A stretch of 64,000 bases of DNA from Vanilla planifolia (Eukaryota; Streptophyta; Magnoliopsida; Asparagales; Orchidaceae): the NCBI GenBank assembly GCA_023846275.1, contig JAIUJO010000144.1:5001-69000 (forward strand). Reading direction: 5' to 3'. Numbering within the stretch: the first letter of the stretch is position 1; each line of letters begins with the position of its first letter. Positions 23,736 to 36,763 of the stretch are shown here, piece after piece. The position numbers and the translations under genes are program-made. Under the pieces are notes generated by a model. It saw only the letters and a list, made by a program, of their open reading frames with translations, was not told where the DNA came from and did no database searches.

Positions 23736-25690
23736 TCTTTTTATTTCTTAGGCATGGATGTAGAGTTGAACTATTAGGATACTTACCTTCATCATTCATG
23801 GAATAGTTGCAATATGTGGTTTTGAGGGATAATATGTAGCTTGCGATGATGCAAAAATTTGATGGTGTAATATACTTTGAGGTTTGTGCTTTCTGTACTA
23901 CACACTTACCCACATGTAGAAAATTGCACACACTTACAGCATTGTGTGCACATTCGATAGCCATTGTTCATGCTCCAAGTAACATCCAATGCGTAGTGCT
24001 ACAGGAGCTTGCAATGTGTAACTTCTTTCTTATTCTGAGATGTACTGGTTGCCCATGCCTGATAAGGTGAAGCCACACAGGGAGGCTTTGCTTCTTTGTT
24101 GATAGAATTATCATTATATGTAATTTACAAGAAGAAATCTTTGGCATGGTCTGGCCCACAACCACACATCTGTTGGAAGGAGCAATCTACATTAAGGTTT
24201 GTGCAAGATTTACTATTGCACTGGTTCTTGCTATTGTAGTTGCATGCACAAAAGGGCACTGGGTGCATTACAACACCAACTCTACACTACTCACACATTT
24301 GCTAGCAAATTTACATATGTGATAGCTAGTTTGCATGCTCATTATTGCAACCAATGCATGTGGCTATTAGGTTGACAAAGTGTAAATTCTTTTTCGATTC
24401 TTAGTACTTTTGGTTTTTGGCACATGGAAAAGATGATACCTTATTGGGATACCTACCATCCCCTTGATGGAATTATTACTATATGTAATCGATAAAGAGG
24501 ATTGTTCGTTATTGTATGGCCCAAGACAAAGTAGATGTTGGATGGCAAATGTGCTCTTGGGTTTGATCATGTTGGGGTTCATCCCTATCTTTGCACAACA
24601 GTATAATGTTTGCACTTGTAGTAGGCAGTCACAAACCCGATTGATAGCATCCAGAGCGCATCCTAAAAAGTTTAACTTTTTAGGGATTTCAGTGTTGTGG
24701 GCTTAAGAGACATGGATATGGTGATGACTTATTAGGATCCATGCCTTCCTTATTGGTGAAATTATCTAAATGCTTAATCCACATAGGCATTATGCCCTAT
24801 GGTGCAAGCCACAGTGAAGCAAAAGTTGTATGGAGCAATATAAGCAAGGGTTCAGTGTGTTGCGCTTCTTCTCTATCGACATGTGGTTTTCTACTATTCC
24901 CAAGTGTTGATGCCAGTCCATGCATTGTCTATGACATCTTCTGCATGCCTATGGGGTTCTATAGAGTACCTTGTTTTGGGATTTTAAGGGAGTATGGTTT
25001 ACTAGTGTATGAAGAAGGTGATGCTCTCTTTCGAGACATGCATTCTTCTTTTATTGATTGCTCACAAAATTTAATCTACAAGGGACAATGTGTAGTATAA
25101 TACGGGCTACAATGATGAAGAATTTGAATGAAGCAATATGAATTTTGTTTTGTTTATTCTTGGCGAAGGTCCAAGTTATGTTTCGATATAGCTACATGCA
25201 TGGTAGAGCACCAGGCATGTTGCAAAATTGTGTTAATGCACATCATCTAATTCATGCACACCCTTCTACATGCTTTGCAAGTGACTTATTTGGCCTACAA
25301 AAGGGAACTTTTTTTGGTATTTTTAGTACTATAGGTAGCTGGCACATGGATAAGGTGATTCACAATAAGGAGACTTCCTTTCCTCCATGAAACTACCAAA
25401 ATAGTTAATTTGTAATAGGAAATAAGTGACACAATGTGGCTTATGACAATGTGACAGTTGGATGGCGTAATATATATTTGTGTTTGTATAGCCCTTAGAA
25501 TTGCACTATAGAGAAATTGGGGCACTATAGCATAGTTTGTGCACCTAGTAGAGAGTCTGTGCACATCTAGTGGCATCAGTTCCTTGTGGTTGGTGGGTAC
25601 GACAAACTGTTATTTTCTCTTTCTTAGTTTTTTAGCATTGCGATTTTCTATTTCTTGGATAATATAAAGCCCAATTAAAAAATTTTCCTT
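23736..25690 (+). repeat. rDNA intergenic spacer subrepeats (second set)
   Basis: This is the same degenerate subrepeat family as at 1,766-3,990, in the same orientation. The marker block ('ggcacatggataaggtgat' and variants) recurs near 23,748, 24,054, 24,420, 24,710, 25,010, 25,340 and 25,650, giving a period of about 290-370 bases. 'aaagtagatgttggatggca' near 24,530 and 'gtgaagcaaaagttgtatgg' near 24,815 are other shared blocks. The ORFs here, including one of 119 codons, lie in repeat sequence and shift between units, so I take them as non-coding. Confidence 0.78.
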
Positions 25691-27699
25691 CTTCGTCAAC
25701 GTAATTGTTACCATATGTGACATAGGAGGGTTAACGAATGGTGTGGTGTGGTCCATGGTGAAGATATGTTCTATATGAAAGTTACATTCTGAGATATAAA
25801 AGAGATCAAGTGTAACATCCTCATGCATCAAATGTGGTATAACACTAAATGTCACATAAAATGTTTGAAATAAATAGAAATAAAATATTGTAAAAATATA
25901 AAATAAATAATTAATTAGGCAGTGCTCTTTTTGACTAGTTGAACAAAGTTTTATTTGTCTCGATTGAACAACATTTACAATTACTGTGAGTCACCAAATA
26001 AAGTAAGTACAATTCATAATAGGTTATCATTTTAATTTAAATAAGTATATATTGATATAGAAATTAATTAAATTGAAGTAATATAATGTAACCAAATAAA
26101 AGGGATGTTTACATCACATAAGTGAACAACATGACTTTCATAGTAATATAACCAAACCAAAGATAAATATATGAAAAAATATCGAACATAGAATAATCTT
26201 AATTTAATTGTGTGTAGCTAGCAAAACATTTTCTAAGGATATTTGTTTCATCTAAATCAGAATAGTTTTGCAATTTTTGTGAATTATCAATGTAAAAAAG
26301 CATAATTAAGATTAAATTATTATTTTTTAAAAAAAAATAAACATTTATTAATGTTGAAATGAGATAAAATGGAGAAACATAATATAGTCATACAAATGTG
26401 AAATAAAGGGCATGTGAGAGATTTAGAGTTACATATTAATGCAACAAAATTAAAGAAAAAAGCATTAAAGAAATAGGGTAAATTGTGTAGTAAAGTTGCA
26501 TTCCAAAATGTTAACATAATCAAATATAATATCCTCGATCATCAAATTATTTGCAATTCTAATGTCTCACAAACCATGCAAAAACCTAAGAAAATAAAGT
26601 ATTTGAAAAGCATGGGGATCATATTGGTGCTTCCTAATATATCGTTTTTTCTACTTTAAAGGAGAGATATAACATGTAAATTATAGTAAGAAAATGCATA
26701 CACTTCATTCTCTTTATCAATATTAGAGTACTTGTGTAAGGGTAAAAGGATATTTCATATATCTCATGTTACAATAAATTTGATTGTTATAACATATACT
26801 ATTAGCATGACATTATTGAAATATAACATTCTTCATCAATCTGAAAGCTACACTGCATTCCTACGTAATAACTTGATGATTCTCTTATGTGATGCTTGTA
26901 TTAGTTGATCATACTTGTTCAATTATTGTAATTACATCTCCTTTTGATGTACTTACACATCCTCTTTCCTTTATAATTGTGTACTACTTCAATTGACAAT
27001 TACTTTTTGTGTTGTTGCAGTAATATTGTATTAAGAAAAATTACTATCATAAAAAGGTGGATTTATTGCTTATGTTAGTATTCTATTAATATTATAACTA
27101 TGTCATACATAAAATTCTTTCTTAATAGTTCGTTCACACAAACCTCTTAATTGTTGTTTCAAAATGGTACTATACATTTTCCTGACATTTCATGTTTAAT
27201 ATTCATAATTGAGCCATCAAAAAAGCTTTTAGCCCTCATCAAGACATAAAATCAACTATTATGAAACTATACAACTTTGATCAAACACATTTTGTATAAA
27301 TCTAACCTTATCATTGAAATTTTGACATATTAAATTAGGGATCACATACATTGGATAGCAAATTTGATGACCAAAGTTTTTTTATCCAACTGAAGAATTT
27401 AATCCTTTAATATTTTTATTTTATTGCACGTGACTTCATATCTGATTATTCAACTAGGGTAAACTCTTCCTATTAACATTGGGTTATCCTTAAATTCTTA
27501 TCTTTATCCTTAATCTCATCACTAAATTCTTTAAGTGAAGAAAAAGTGTATTCTTGCTTATCTTGTTCAAATGACGCATCCAAATCAGAAAGTGAAGTGA
27601 TTTAGAAAGGTTTTGGTTATCAGTCGATCATGTTTGCTCCCAATTCCTAAGTAGCTCATCTTTCTGCTTGATATTTTTATAAAACATTTATCATTAGAA
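25691..27699. other. AT-rich stretch, possibly 3' LTR side of the gypsy element
   Basis: No gene is visible. The two segments near 25,810-25,870 and 26,523-26,590 loosely resemble each other ('taacatcctcatgcatcaaa' and 'taatatcctcgatcatcaaa', each followed by 'taatgtctcac' or a variant). This could mark an LTR or an internal duplication. LTR ends with TG...CA and a target duplication could not be fixed. Confidence 0.35.
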
Positions 27700-29920
27700 T
27701 AGCTTTATTTCATAGTAGCTTCTCCATTTTTTTAAGACCTTCTCTTATATTTCTAAATAAGTTTCATTAAATTTTGATATCTAGACCAACATAATTAAAA
27801 ACATAATAATGGTCTAGAATGCATCTACAAAAAAATGATGAACTACATAATGAATTCTTGATATATAAAGAGTCAAAACAATCAAATATATCACTTGTCC
27901 GACTCTCTTAAGAACTTCTAGGGACCAAAAAATTTTAATTTTAACTCATTTAATTTTTCAAATCTTATAATATCTTTCATTTCCCTAACTTTAATAAATA
28001 CATGATTTTTTTCTTGAAATTTTATTAATCAATGCTTTGCATCAAAGTACTTTTTCTTCTTATCTTGAGATATCTTTAATTGATCTTGAATAATTCTTAT
28101 CCTTTTGTGGCTTTCTCAATAATATAAGGATCCAATAAAACACTTTCTTTTATTCTATACCAACATAGAGTTAACAAATACTTCATTTTATATATAGCTT
28201 GATATGATGCAATTTCAAAATTATGTTGAAATTATTAAAAAATTATTAATGATAAATGACTTTCTTGACCACCCCCAAGATCTAATAAATAAAGTCTTAA
28301 ATAAATCTTTTAGAATATTAATGATTTTCCTTATTTATTTATCTATTTGAGGATGAATTACTGCTAAATTTTAAACTTGTTTCAACTGATCCTTTATCTT
28401 TCAAAGATGCAAAGTAAAGTTAGGTTTCATGTCTAACATAATAGTTCTTGTGAGCCATGTAATTTAACAATTTGGTTCATATAGATATGAGCTAACATTC
28501 ACGTTAAATATGCTGTCTTAATAATAAGAAAACAAAAATATTTTATTGATCTATGTACTGTCACTTATATTGAATCAAGACCTAGTTGTGATTGAGATAA
28601 CTCGATCACAATATCTATAATCACTTCTTCTAATTTCTATTTATGAATGGTTGAAGGTTACAATATTTCTCTTAGTTTTGTTACTCATCTTTGATTCATT
28701 AATAGATTAAACTTCTTAAACAACTTTGACACATTTTTTTATTCGAAGCCACCAACCACATGCTAACATGTCAGCCACCTACCATGTGCACAATAGGTCA
28801 GTGAGTGTGTATGTAGCTTTTCATGTTTAGAAGCTACACCCACTTGCATGTAGCGGTTCATGTTTGCATAGACAGTCTCAATGTAATGCAAAATTTTTAG
28901 AACATTTTTGTTTGGTCAAAATTTACATGTTTTCTTAGTAATTAAAATATTATATATTTTTTAATAAAATATTATTTCTGAATATCTATATAAATGTATA
29001 AGAGTGTTATCTAAAATATTTTAAAATTCTTTAAATTTCAAAACTTTATGAATTTAAAACTCCTCGAAAGAAACTTCTTGAGAAATTAATCTCTTAATTA
29101 CGAAAACCCCTCATCTCCATTTCTTTTTTTAGTTGCCCACTATTCTTATGCTTCAATTTCATTTTTGCAATTCAGAAAAGGAATGTATACTATCAAATGA
29201 CTTAATGTGAAGATAGCTTTGAAGCATATCAATAATCTATAAAAATATTATACTTAATTTCACATAAATAATGCATTTATTTTCCCAATGCTTTAGTTGT
29301 TTGATTGTATATGTAATCACTTTTTTATTCTTCATCAACCCACAGCATAGATATTGTAAACATGCATCATTGTACACACGAGGATCTCTTCACAATTGTC
29401 TATAATAACTAACATATCAAACAAATTTCTTTTTTTTTAATATTTATATGTGTTTTTGTCAATTCATGATTATTAAAACAACATATTCGAAAATTCACAC
29501 TTAGAGCATTTAGTATATAATTAGTTAACTTTAATAATTTCTAATACTATACATAAATATATAATATGTTCTTTTAAAAATTTTGAATAAATCAAAATAT
29601 TATCTATGAATACAATTATGAACTAATCTAAATATTATAAAATATTGTGTTCAACATATCTATGAGGCTTGATGATACATTTTTTTACTAAATAATAACC
29701 TTAAAAATACATAATATTCCTGTCTTGTTTAAAAAATAACTAAAAACATATCTCCATATCTTATTTTCAATTTGTGATAAGCAAATGATGACCAATCTTA
29801 AAAAATATCATTAATTCTAGGAGTTCATCAAATAGACTATTAATTTTTAGTAAAATATATTTATTAAATTGAAATCTTTTAACCAATTAATTTTATTTCT
29901 CTTGCTATTTTAGTTAAATC
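27700..29920 (-). mobile_element. Ty3/gypsy LTR retrotransposon polyprotein relic
   Basis: The - strand carries gypsy pol domains in the correct order. Reverse transcriptase lies at about 29,900-29,560: NKYILLKINSLFDELLELM matches the 'NKYPLPRIDDLFDQLQGA' region, then FFKIGHHLLI, and FIDNILIYSK at about 29,618-29,578 is the catalytic 'F.DDILIYSK' motif with the second Asp changed to Asn. Integrase lies at about 28,640-28,260 with IVKLHG and AVIHPQIDK (usual 'TAYHPQTDGQ'). The post-integrase tail at about 28,240-27,750 has LLTLCWYRIKESVLLDPYII, the 'CW.....E..LLGPE.I' block. RNase H between RT and integrase is too decayed to place. Numerous stops show an old dead copy. Gag and LTRs were not identified. 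Confidence 0.85.
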
Positions 29921-32815
29921 ATAATTTGTATGATATGCATAAATTTTAAAAAAACCTTTAATGCATTGTAGTTTAAAAAATATCACAAAATATTTTTAGT
30001 TTTAAAAATTATGTAATGATGATTTTGGTAAATACTACATATATTTAAGCTAACACTATTAGGTCAAGTATTAAACAATCTAAGACAAGCATACCCCATT
30101 GATGACCTTAATATTTTTCTCATATTTTATTTTTCTCTTTTAATTTTTGCCCTTGATATATATATATATATGTATATTTCACTTATGTAGTCATAATTTT
30201 TTATATATGTATTAGATAATCATTAGTTTTATAACATTAGTTGCAATGGTTAAAATTAAATTTGAATCATTTTATGCTAATGACATTAATAGTATTGTTT
30301 AGGATAATTATATCAAAATTTTAGAAATTATCTAATTTACAAGTAGGACAATGAATAGAATACCTTTTTGCACAATTTGTATTCCAATTGAATGGTATAC
30401 CACTTTAGCTTTATTTGATGAAGACCAACTTTACATAAAAAAAAGGGAAAATAAGTTTTCAATTCTATATAACAAAATATGTAAAATAATATATCACGAC
30501 TTATAACAAGATAACTATTATACAATATGCTCTACATCAAAACAATTGATTTGCCATTAATAATAAAAAAAAAATTCGAGTTCAAGGAAAAGTTAATTGG
30601 GTAGATTTTCTTAATTAATATATCCTATAAATTTTGGAGGATAATATTTAAGTTTGTCATTAAAAGAATGTAATTAGATGGGAGAGAATATCAAAAAAAG
30701 ATATTATGATATGACCATTGGTGAAAAGGTTGGGTCTTATGTGTGTCCTTCATTTTTTTAACCTTTTTAAACTGGATTAGTATTTTAATAAAAACTTTTC
30801 ATTAAATTTTTGTACATTCTCAAATAAAATTTATTATTCAAAATACCTCTATAAATCCATATATTCAAGCATATAAGTCATATTTAAAAATTGTATAAGC
30901 CAATTATAATTTAATAGTAGTGCAATTACAATGAAGCACAATTATAAGGAATATTGAAGAATATCCTTGAAATGGGTCCATGGACATGATAAGAATAATG
31001 AATTGATGATTATTGATATTATTCTCCAAATAATAAAATTGTTGCTCATCACCACCATCAAGTAGCCTTCAGACTTATTGAGTTGACAACTCATTTGACA
31101 TGTTCTTTTCATTATTGACTTTCTCTTAGAGATGAATACTATTCTCAAGACAACAACCTCAAGACATGTGTCTCTAAAATGTAGGAAAATCATGGTATCA
31201 TTAAAAAAGTTGAAGTATAAGAAAAATAAATAAAAATAATAAGAACTTATTAAATTTTTAGATGATTTAATTTTTTATTCTTAAATTTATATCTACACAA
31301 GACATTTTCCTTGGGCCTATCGCTTCATCATTCTTTTAACATATGTGTTGGCAAAGAAGCCTTACAATAGTTTTTTTTTCAAAGAAAAATGATCTAAGCC
31401 TTCAATTCCCTTCACAAAAGGTCCAAAAGTAAACACCTTCCCACACAAGATTAAAGGTGGTAACCTTTCTTGTAAATAATTCTTAAAATTGGCTTTCTTT
31501 GCTCACATATGGCCAAAAGTAAACACCTCTAAATCCTAGTTGGATTAAGCCAAATTCAATAATAACAATAAGAAAATTTTATATAAACTCTCCTAAAATT
31601 AATAGAGTGATATATATATACTTTAAAAAATGTTGCCAATTGGATATATAACTTTTGATTGCAATATCAAAATTTGTATGTAGTGAGTGCCTTTATTTGA
31701 TGCAATGGATTTTTCCTTCTATTTGTTTTGTTTTGTAGTTCTTAAAAACTATCAGTTTTAGCTTACCAACCTCCCAAGTCTTCTAAGATATTTTCATATT
31801 CATGCTTAATGCCTTAATTCTTGTTAGCAATGCTTCAATGCAAAAATTTAAATAACCAATTGGCCAAGCTAAACTTTACCACTCATTAGACAATCTGAAC
31901 ATGTTCTACAATTTGTACATTTTTTATCTACCAAATTTAACAAACTATTTAATAAATTGACTGTTGTACCATTTAACGATGATGAAAATTGTTCATCGAA
32001 CATTTATATAGCCTTTTCATATCACTAAATTTTAAGTTGCTAACAATGAGATAATCCATCAAATAGTTTGATAACTTTTTAAAGGAACTCAATTTTTAGT
32101 ATACTTTTATTTAATATCTATTAGATTGTCTAATTATTATCATATCATTATGAAACTAACTGCCCAATGTCTATTAAAAAGGCAAATTGGAATTTTTTAG
32201 AGGTTGATTTTGTAAGCCCCATATGACCATTAATAAACTAAGCTATTATATTATCTAATTTTTAATGGACAAGCGATTAGTCAATTATCGATTGTTTCCA
32301 TGATTTTTTAATAAAATAAACAAATGATGGCTGAGTTTTAACTAACAAATATTTCTTGATGGAATGTTTAATATCAATTAGAGAAGTAGTCGAATGTTTA
32401 ATACTTTATTAAAGAAAGATCTTTTAGCCAATTAATTTTGTTTCACATATTATTTAAGTCATATTTTCAAAAGAATAACAAAATGTAAAATTTTTAAAAA
32501 ATTTTTTTATCTAATCTTAACTATGCATATATATATATATATATCTGTGTGTGTGTGTGAGTTTATGTATATATAATATTTATTCTTTCTAATAAGATTG
32601 ATTACAAAAATTAAGATTGAATCTGAATTATTTTTGTGTGATTAAAGTATAATATTATCTTTTATAATTATATCAAGAGTTTCAAATGTTATGATTAATA
32701 CCTTTCTTAGTTGATAGAATATTCCTTTGGTCAATTTCTTTCATAATTAAGTGGTATAAATTTTAGTTATCTAAAATAAAGACTAGTTTAGATGATAATA
32801 AAAGATAAAATAATT
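29921..32815. other. AT-rich stretch with simple repeats
   Basis: Upstream of the gypsy RT, so gag, protease and the 5' LTR may have lain here, but I recognise none of them. Simple repeats include (TA)n near 30,156-30,176 and a compound (TA)n(TG)n near 32,526-32,560. A short block 'ccaaaagtaaacacct' occurs twice (about 31,423 and 31,512). Confidence 0.4.
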
Positions 32816-32899
32816 TGATAATTACCAATGATGAAGTGGAGATTACACTTGTGTATGCTAATAAGTGATTATAAGATCGTATTTATAGTGATATCCAAC

Positions 32900-35500
32900 A
32901 AAAGAAATAAATCCCATCTTCTAAATGGCTTCTCAGTTGAGTTTGTACATGGTTATTGGAAGATCATGTAGATGCACATTATTATAGTGTTGAAACCAAA
33001 GAAGTTTAGCCTCATTAGACTTTGCAATATGATTGACAAAGTAGTGAGAAAAATTTTTGTGGTTAGACATAGGGTAATGCTTCTAGATATCTTTGTTAGG
33101 GAGCAAGTAGCTTTTGTCTTATGTCGTGCTATATCTGATAATATATTTTCGAATGAGAAAATAAAACCGATTTGCACCTATCTTCTTTCAAAGAAGGTTT
33201 GATGGTAATAAAATTAGATATATACAAGACTTATGATAAGGAAAATTAGAAATTTGTAATGGATATGCTTAAGCATTGGTAGTTCTTTATACTTTGTTGT
33301 GGTTGGATTAAGGCTTATATAACCACACAAAGTCTTGGGATTATGTTTAATGATTTTATCTATCATTAATGCAACTATATGGTGGTTTTACATAAGGATA
33401 TATTTAAGAATTGATAAGAAAATTGGAAATTAGATGTGGATCATGCTTATGATAAGGAAAACTAGAAATTTGTGTGGATATGCTTAAACATTGGCAGTTC
33501 CATACACTTTGTTGTGGTTAGATTAATCCTTATATCTCCACACAAAGATTTAGGATTATGTTTAATATTTTCTATCTATCATTGATTGACGTAACTAATA
33601 TAGGAATGTCCTCTCAATCAATATCACTTTACTACAGTGTCTAAGTATCTATTATGGCCTATTAGTATCAGTTTGATAATGTTTATTTGACTGAGCTTAG
33701 GAATTTCCCTTCTTCTTTGAAGATTACACACCTTTTGATGTTGATGGCATCCTGGTTTATGAACCATCAACTTGTGGTATAATGAAGAATATTTAGAATA
33801 TTATAGAGTAGTAAGGGCATCACATTGGTGAGATGATCAATCTAAACAAATTCAGAGTGTTATTTAGTAAAGGGATGAAGTACAAGTGTAGAAAATTGAT
33901 TTCTTGAAATTTTCATAAGCTTACTTAAAATATCTAAGAAACAAATTATAGCAACAAAACTTTAGAGAAAAGAATTGAAATTTATTATTAATCAAGTAAA
34001 AAATTGTGTGTCAAGGTGGATGATCAAATCATTATTAATAGTGAGCCATAATATCATGATGAACTCGATGTTAAGTGTTATTCTTATTTATTGCTTAGTC
34101 TACACATTAATTCCAAGCTACAATATTACAGAATAAAGCAAATTATTGTGTCGTTGTTTGTGGAGTAGTTCAAATGATAGTAGTACATTAAACTATGCTT
34201 ACTGAGAAATATAGCCCTTAAGGAATGTGCTAGATTTGGAGTTTGCATTTTTTCAACTAAGTAGTCAAGTGTGATTACAAAACATCGTAGGTGTGGTGTT
34301 ACTCAAGAAGATAATTTATGAGTTTAGTCCTTTAGGTCAAAAATGCATTATGATAATATTACCTTTCATATGCCTTGTAGTGCATGTCATACATGTATGT
34401 CACTCAAAATTGGAGCCCCCTGCACCACAAACAATATAGTTTGATGAATTATTGCAAGCAATTTTGCTACCTTTTTCTTGTTAATTTGCTTGGCTTCCAT
34501 CCTATTTCTACTAAAACAACCTATTTGAACATGGATGTGGAGCATTTGATATTTGTAGTAGAGCTAGTCAAGGTGCATGGGGTGTCGAATCACAAAAAGA
34601 TTTAGAAGTTATTCACGTCTGATTTGGTATTTTAGATTCTACATTCTCCTTAAGTTGAATCAAATCAAATGAATGTTCTATGCTTCAAATTGGGCGAGGA
34701 TATGGTGTTGGAGTTAGAGACTTTATGTAATGACATGTATATGCACATCAAAGGAGGAGGTCGTGTGGGTTTGGAAAGAGATGGTGCAACCTTAATTAAA
34801 CATTTTCCTTTAGAGAATAGCATTAAATCCATTTCCTACTTACACCTGGCTTCATGCAAGAGGGATTGAGACATCAAAACTTTGTCCTTAGTGATGTCAT
34901 ACTAATGAAGATGTGAAACATTGTTTCTGAGAGTTGTATATCATGAGGGAACTCTGGTTTAGTAGTTTCATAAATGTCTAATTCAAGCATGGTGGGATTA
35001 AGTACTGGGATGTGACTGCTATTATTTAGTTCGATCATTGGATGTGTATGAATGTGTAGGTGGTGATGACTTTTTATGTAGTCAATTGTACTACTTTATC
35101 TTTATTGTACCTCTAGAATAACAAACTTTTGTAGTCATAAGCAAAAGAAGGAACTCAATTTAGTTGAACACCAAAGGAGAAATTGCATTATAGATGCTAT
35201 TTCAACAAATCTTTGATCATGTGTAATGGGAGCTCTTGTGGTCTTGACCAGCTATTTGTTATATCTTATTAGACCCCTCCAATAGGTAGGATTAAATTTA
35301 AATGTAATGCACTTATGCATGATGACATAAATGTTAGATTTGCTACTGTTAGATGGGATGGCATAGGTAGATATATTACTATTCTAAAAAAAACTTCGGT
35401 TTCATATCCAAATACTACCATGGACATTGTTGCTATTCTAAAAGTAATGGTAATTTTGAAAGCCCTACTTCTTAATGTCCAAAGAACAGTGTTTGAATCA
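32900..35500 (+). pseudogene. LINE D ORF2 relic (reverse transcriptase, zinc domain, RNase H)
   Basis: Blocks in order: NGFSVEFVHGYW near 32,922 (the 'DGFSAEF' motif, shared with copy B); LIRLCNMIDKV and VREQVAFVLCRAISDNIF at 33,005-33,160 (the 'RPISLCN...SAFVPGR.ISDNIL' region); MVIKLDIYKTYDK at about 33,203-33,240 (motif A); FDVDGILVYEPST near 33,737 (the 'FADD' catalytic motif with the first Asp-Asp altered); MINLNKFRVLFSKGMK near 33,833. A zinc ribbon near 34,885-34,965 keeps CP..CHTNEDVKHCF and RELWF. RNase H at about 35,275-35,490 keeps GRIKFKCNALMHDDI and an AILKVM helix. Stops and frameshifts occur, but this is the clearest ORF2 in the window. Confidence 0.9.
33214..33597 (+). repeat. 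Tandem duplication inside LINE D reverse transcriptase
   Basis: A segment of about 168 bases carrying RT motif A is present twice, at 33,214-33,381 and 33,430-33,597, offset 216 bases. Both contain 'cttatgataaggaaaa', 'tggatatgcttaa' and 'actttgttgtggtt'. The two copies have since diverged at many positions. Confidence 0.9.
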
Positions 35501-35650
35501 AATTAATCAATTCCTTTCGGCAACAACAAATATTTTTTCCTACAATAGTTCTTATCCACTAAAAAGTGTGAAGGCAATAATTTTAAAGATTGAGATTCTC
35601 ACCATGCATTTTTTTGATGATTTTATATACGAACATTTTTAAAGATAGAA

Positions 35651-36763
35651 CGTTGTAGACTTTGGCAATTACTTTACCAAGGAATCCAATGACTATTATT
35701 TCACATACAGTGCTAATGGAGTCCAAACAGTGACATCAACCAATCACTTGTTAACATCATTTATTTGATCAGCTTGAAGCCCATAACAATCATTCTTTAT
35801 GAATTAAAACAATATTAGCAAATTCTTTTGCAGGGATTTATTTCACAATTTCAAGAATTTTAACTGTAAGTATGTGATATGTGTGCCCATGACTATCCCT
35901 CTTAATCTTTACTTTAATCTCAAATGCTGTCATAAAAGGATCAAAATCCAATGATGTTATACCATGATAATGTATCCAAAGCATGGGCTTGCCTTAAGCA
36001 ATTTAATTTCTACAAAATAATGATGCTAGAGGCACTTCCAAACTGGATAAAGCCAAACTACACCATTGACAAAAAGATTAGGGTGGACAATGTACACAAG
36101 AAGATAGATAGATCAACTCAAACAATGGAATTACTACAAGCTTTTTAACTACAACTTAAACATAGGCTACTAGAGCAAAGATTATTGTGGCTATTGGAAC
36201 AACACTTTCCCTCAAAGGGATCCCCATTAGGTGTTATACATTATACTTTTTCCAATTATTAGACTTATTGAGCCTATATTGTTATCTATTATCAACACCT
36301 CACCATGCAAGATTGGGAAATTTGCTTTCTTACTACCTTCCCTATATGTGGTAGCTATGTCTCAAGCTACCTCTTTAGAATCAAACCCTAATTCTTCATC
36401 AACCATTACCACCATGGTAGGCTCCTATATTACCATCAAAAGTTGATATAGTGGAAATTTGAATGATGCATCACATACATAGATGTTGTGTGATATGATA
36501 ACTTATCATGAAAAATTAAGGAGCCAAGTGCAAGCCCACATCAACCTTCTACTTAATAAGAGCATCCCATCAAGAAGTTAGGATTCAATGCTTGTGTTAG
36601 CTCTAAAATTATATGGTTTTCAAAGCAACATGTGCCTTCACAAAAACTATAACTATTTTAATGAGTCATTCACTATTTCACTGCTTAAAATTTTTTATAC
36701 TTTCACATGCATGGATTAATCTCTTAGAAAAGCAGATGACTTTTAACAAGATCAGCCAAATTA
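35651..36763 (-). pseudogene. 18S rRNA pseudogene, 5' part, inverted copy
   Basis: Read on the - strand this is the first 1.1 kb of 18S. The 5' end near 36,763 is the complement of 'tggctgatcttgtt' (canonical 'tggttgatcctgcc'). Conserved blocks visible on the + strand in reverse include 'catgcatggattaat' (36,708), 'ttagctctaaaattat' (36,598), 'cattaccaccatggtaggc' (36,406), 'gatgttataccatgataatg' (35,954) and 'ggagtccaaacagtgacatc' (35,719). This copy keeps the extreme 5' region missing from the left copy. The break near 35,651 lies at the same 18S position as the LINE A junction. The 3' part of this gene was not found. Confidence 0.94.

Larger units (their letters stand above)
32820..35650 (+). 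mobile_element. LINE copy D, decayed, 5'-truncated
   Basis: This is the same LINE family as copies A-C but on the + strand. It starts in the linker before reverse transcriptase (about 32,820) and runs to the 3' end against an inverted 18S segment at about 35,650. The last bases before 18S ('gattttatatacgaacattt', 'taaagatag') are the reverse complement of the copy A tail near 6,095-6,130. No 5' half is visible; gypsy-bearing AT-rich DNA lies upstream. Confidence 0.85.

Noticed and set aside
24741..25100. The longest open frame (119 codons) as a protein gene
   Set aside because: It lies wholly inside the rDNA spacer subrepeats, its frame is not kept in neighbouring units, and it has no recognisable domain.
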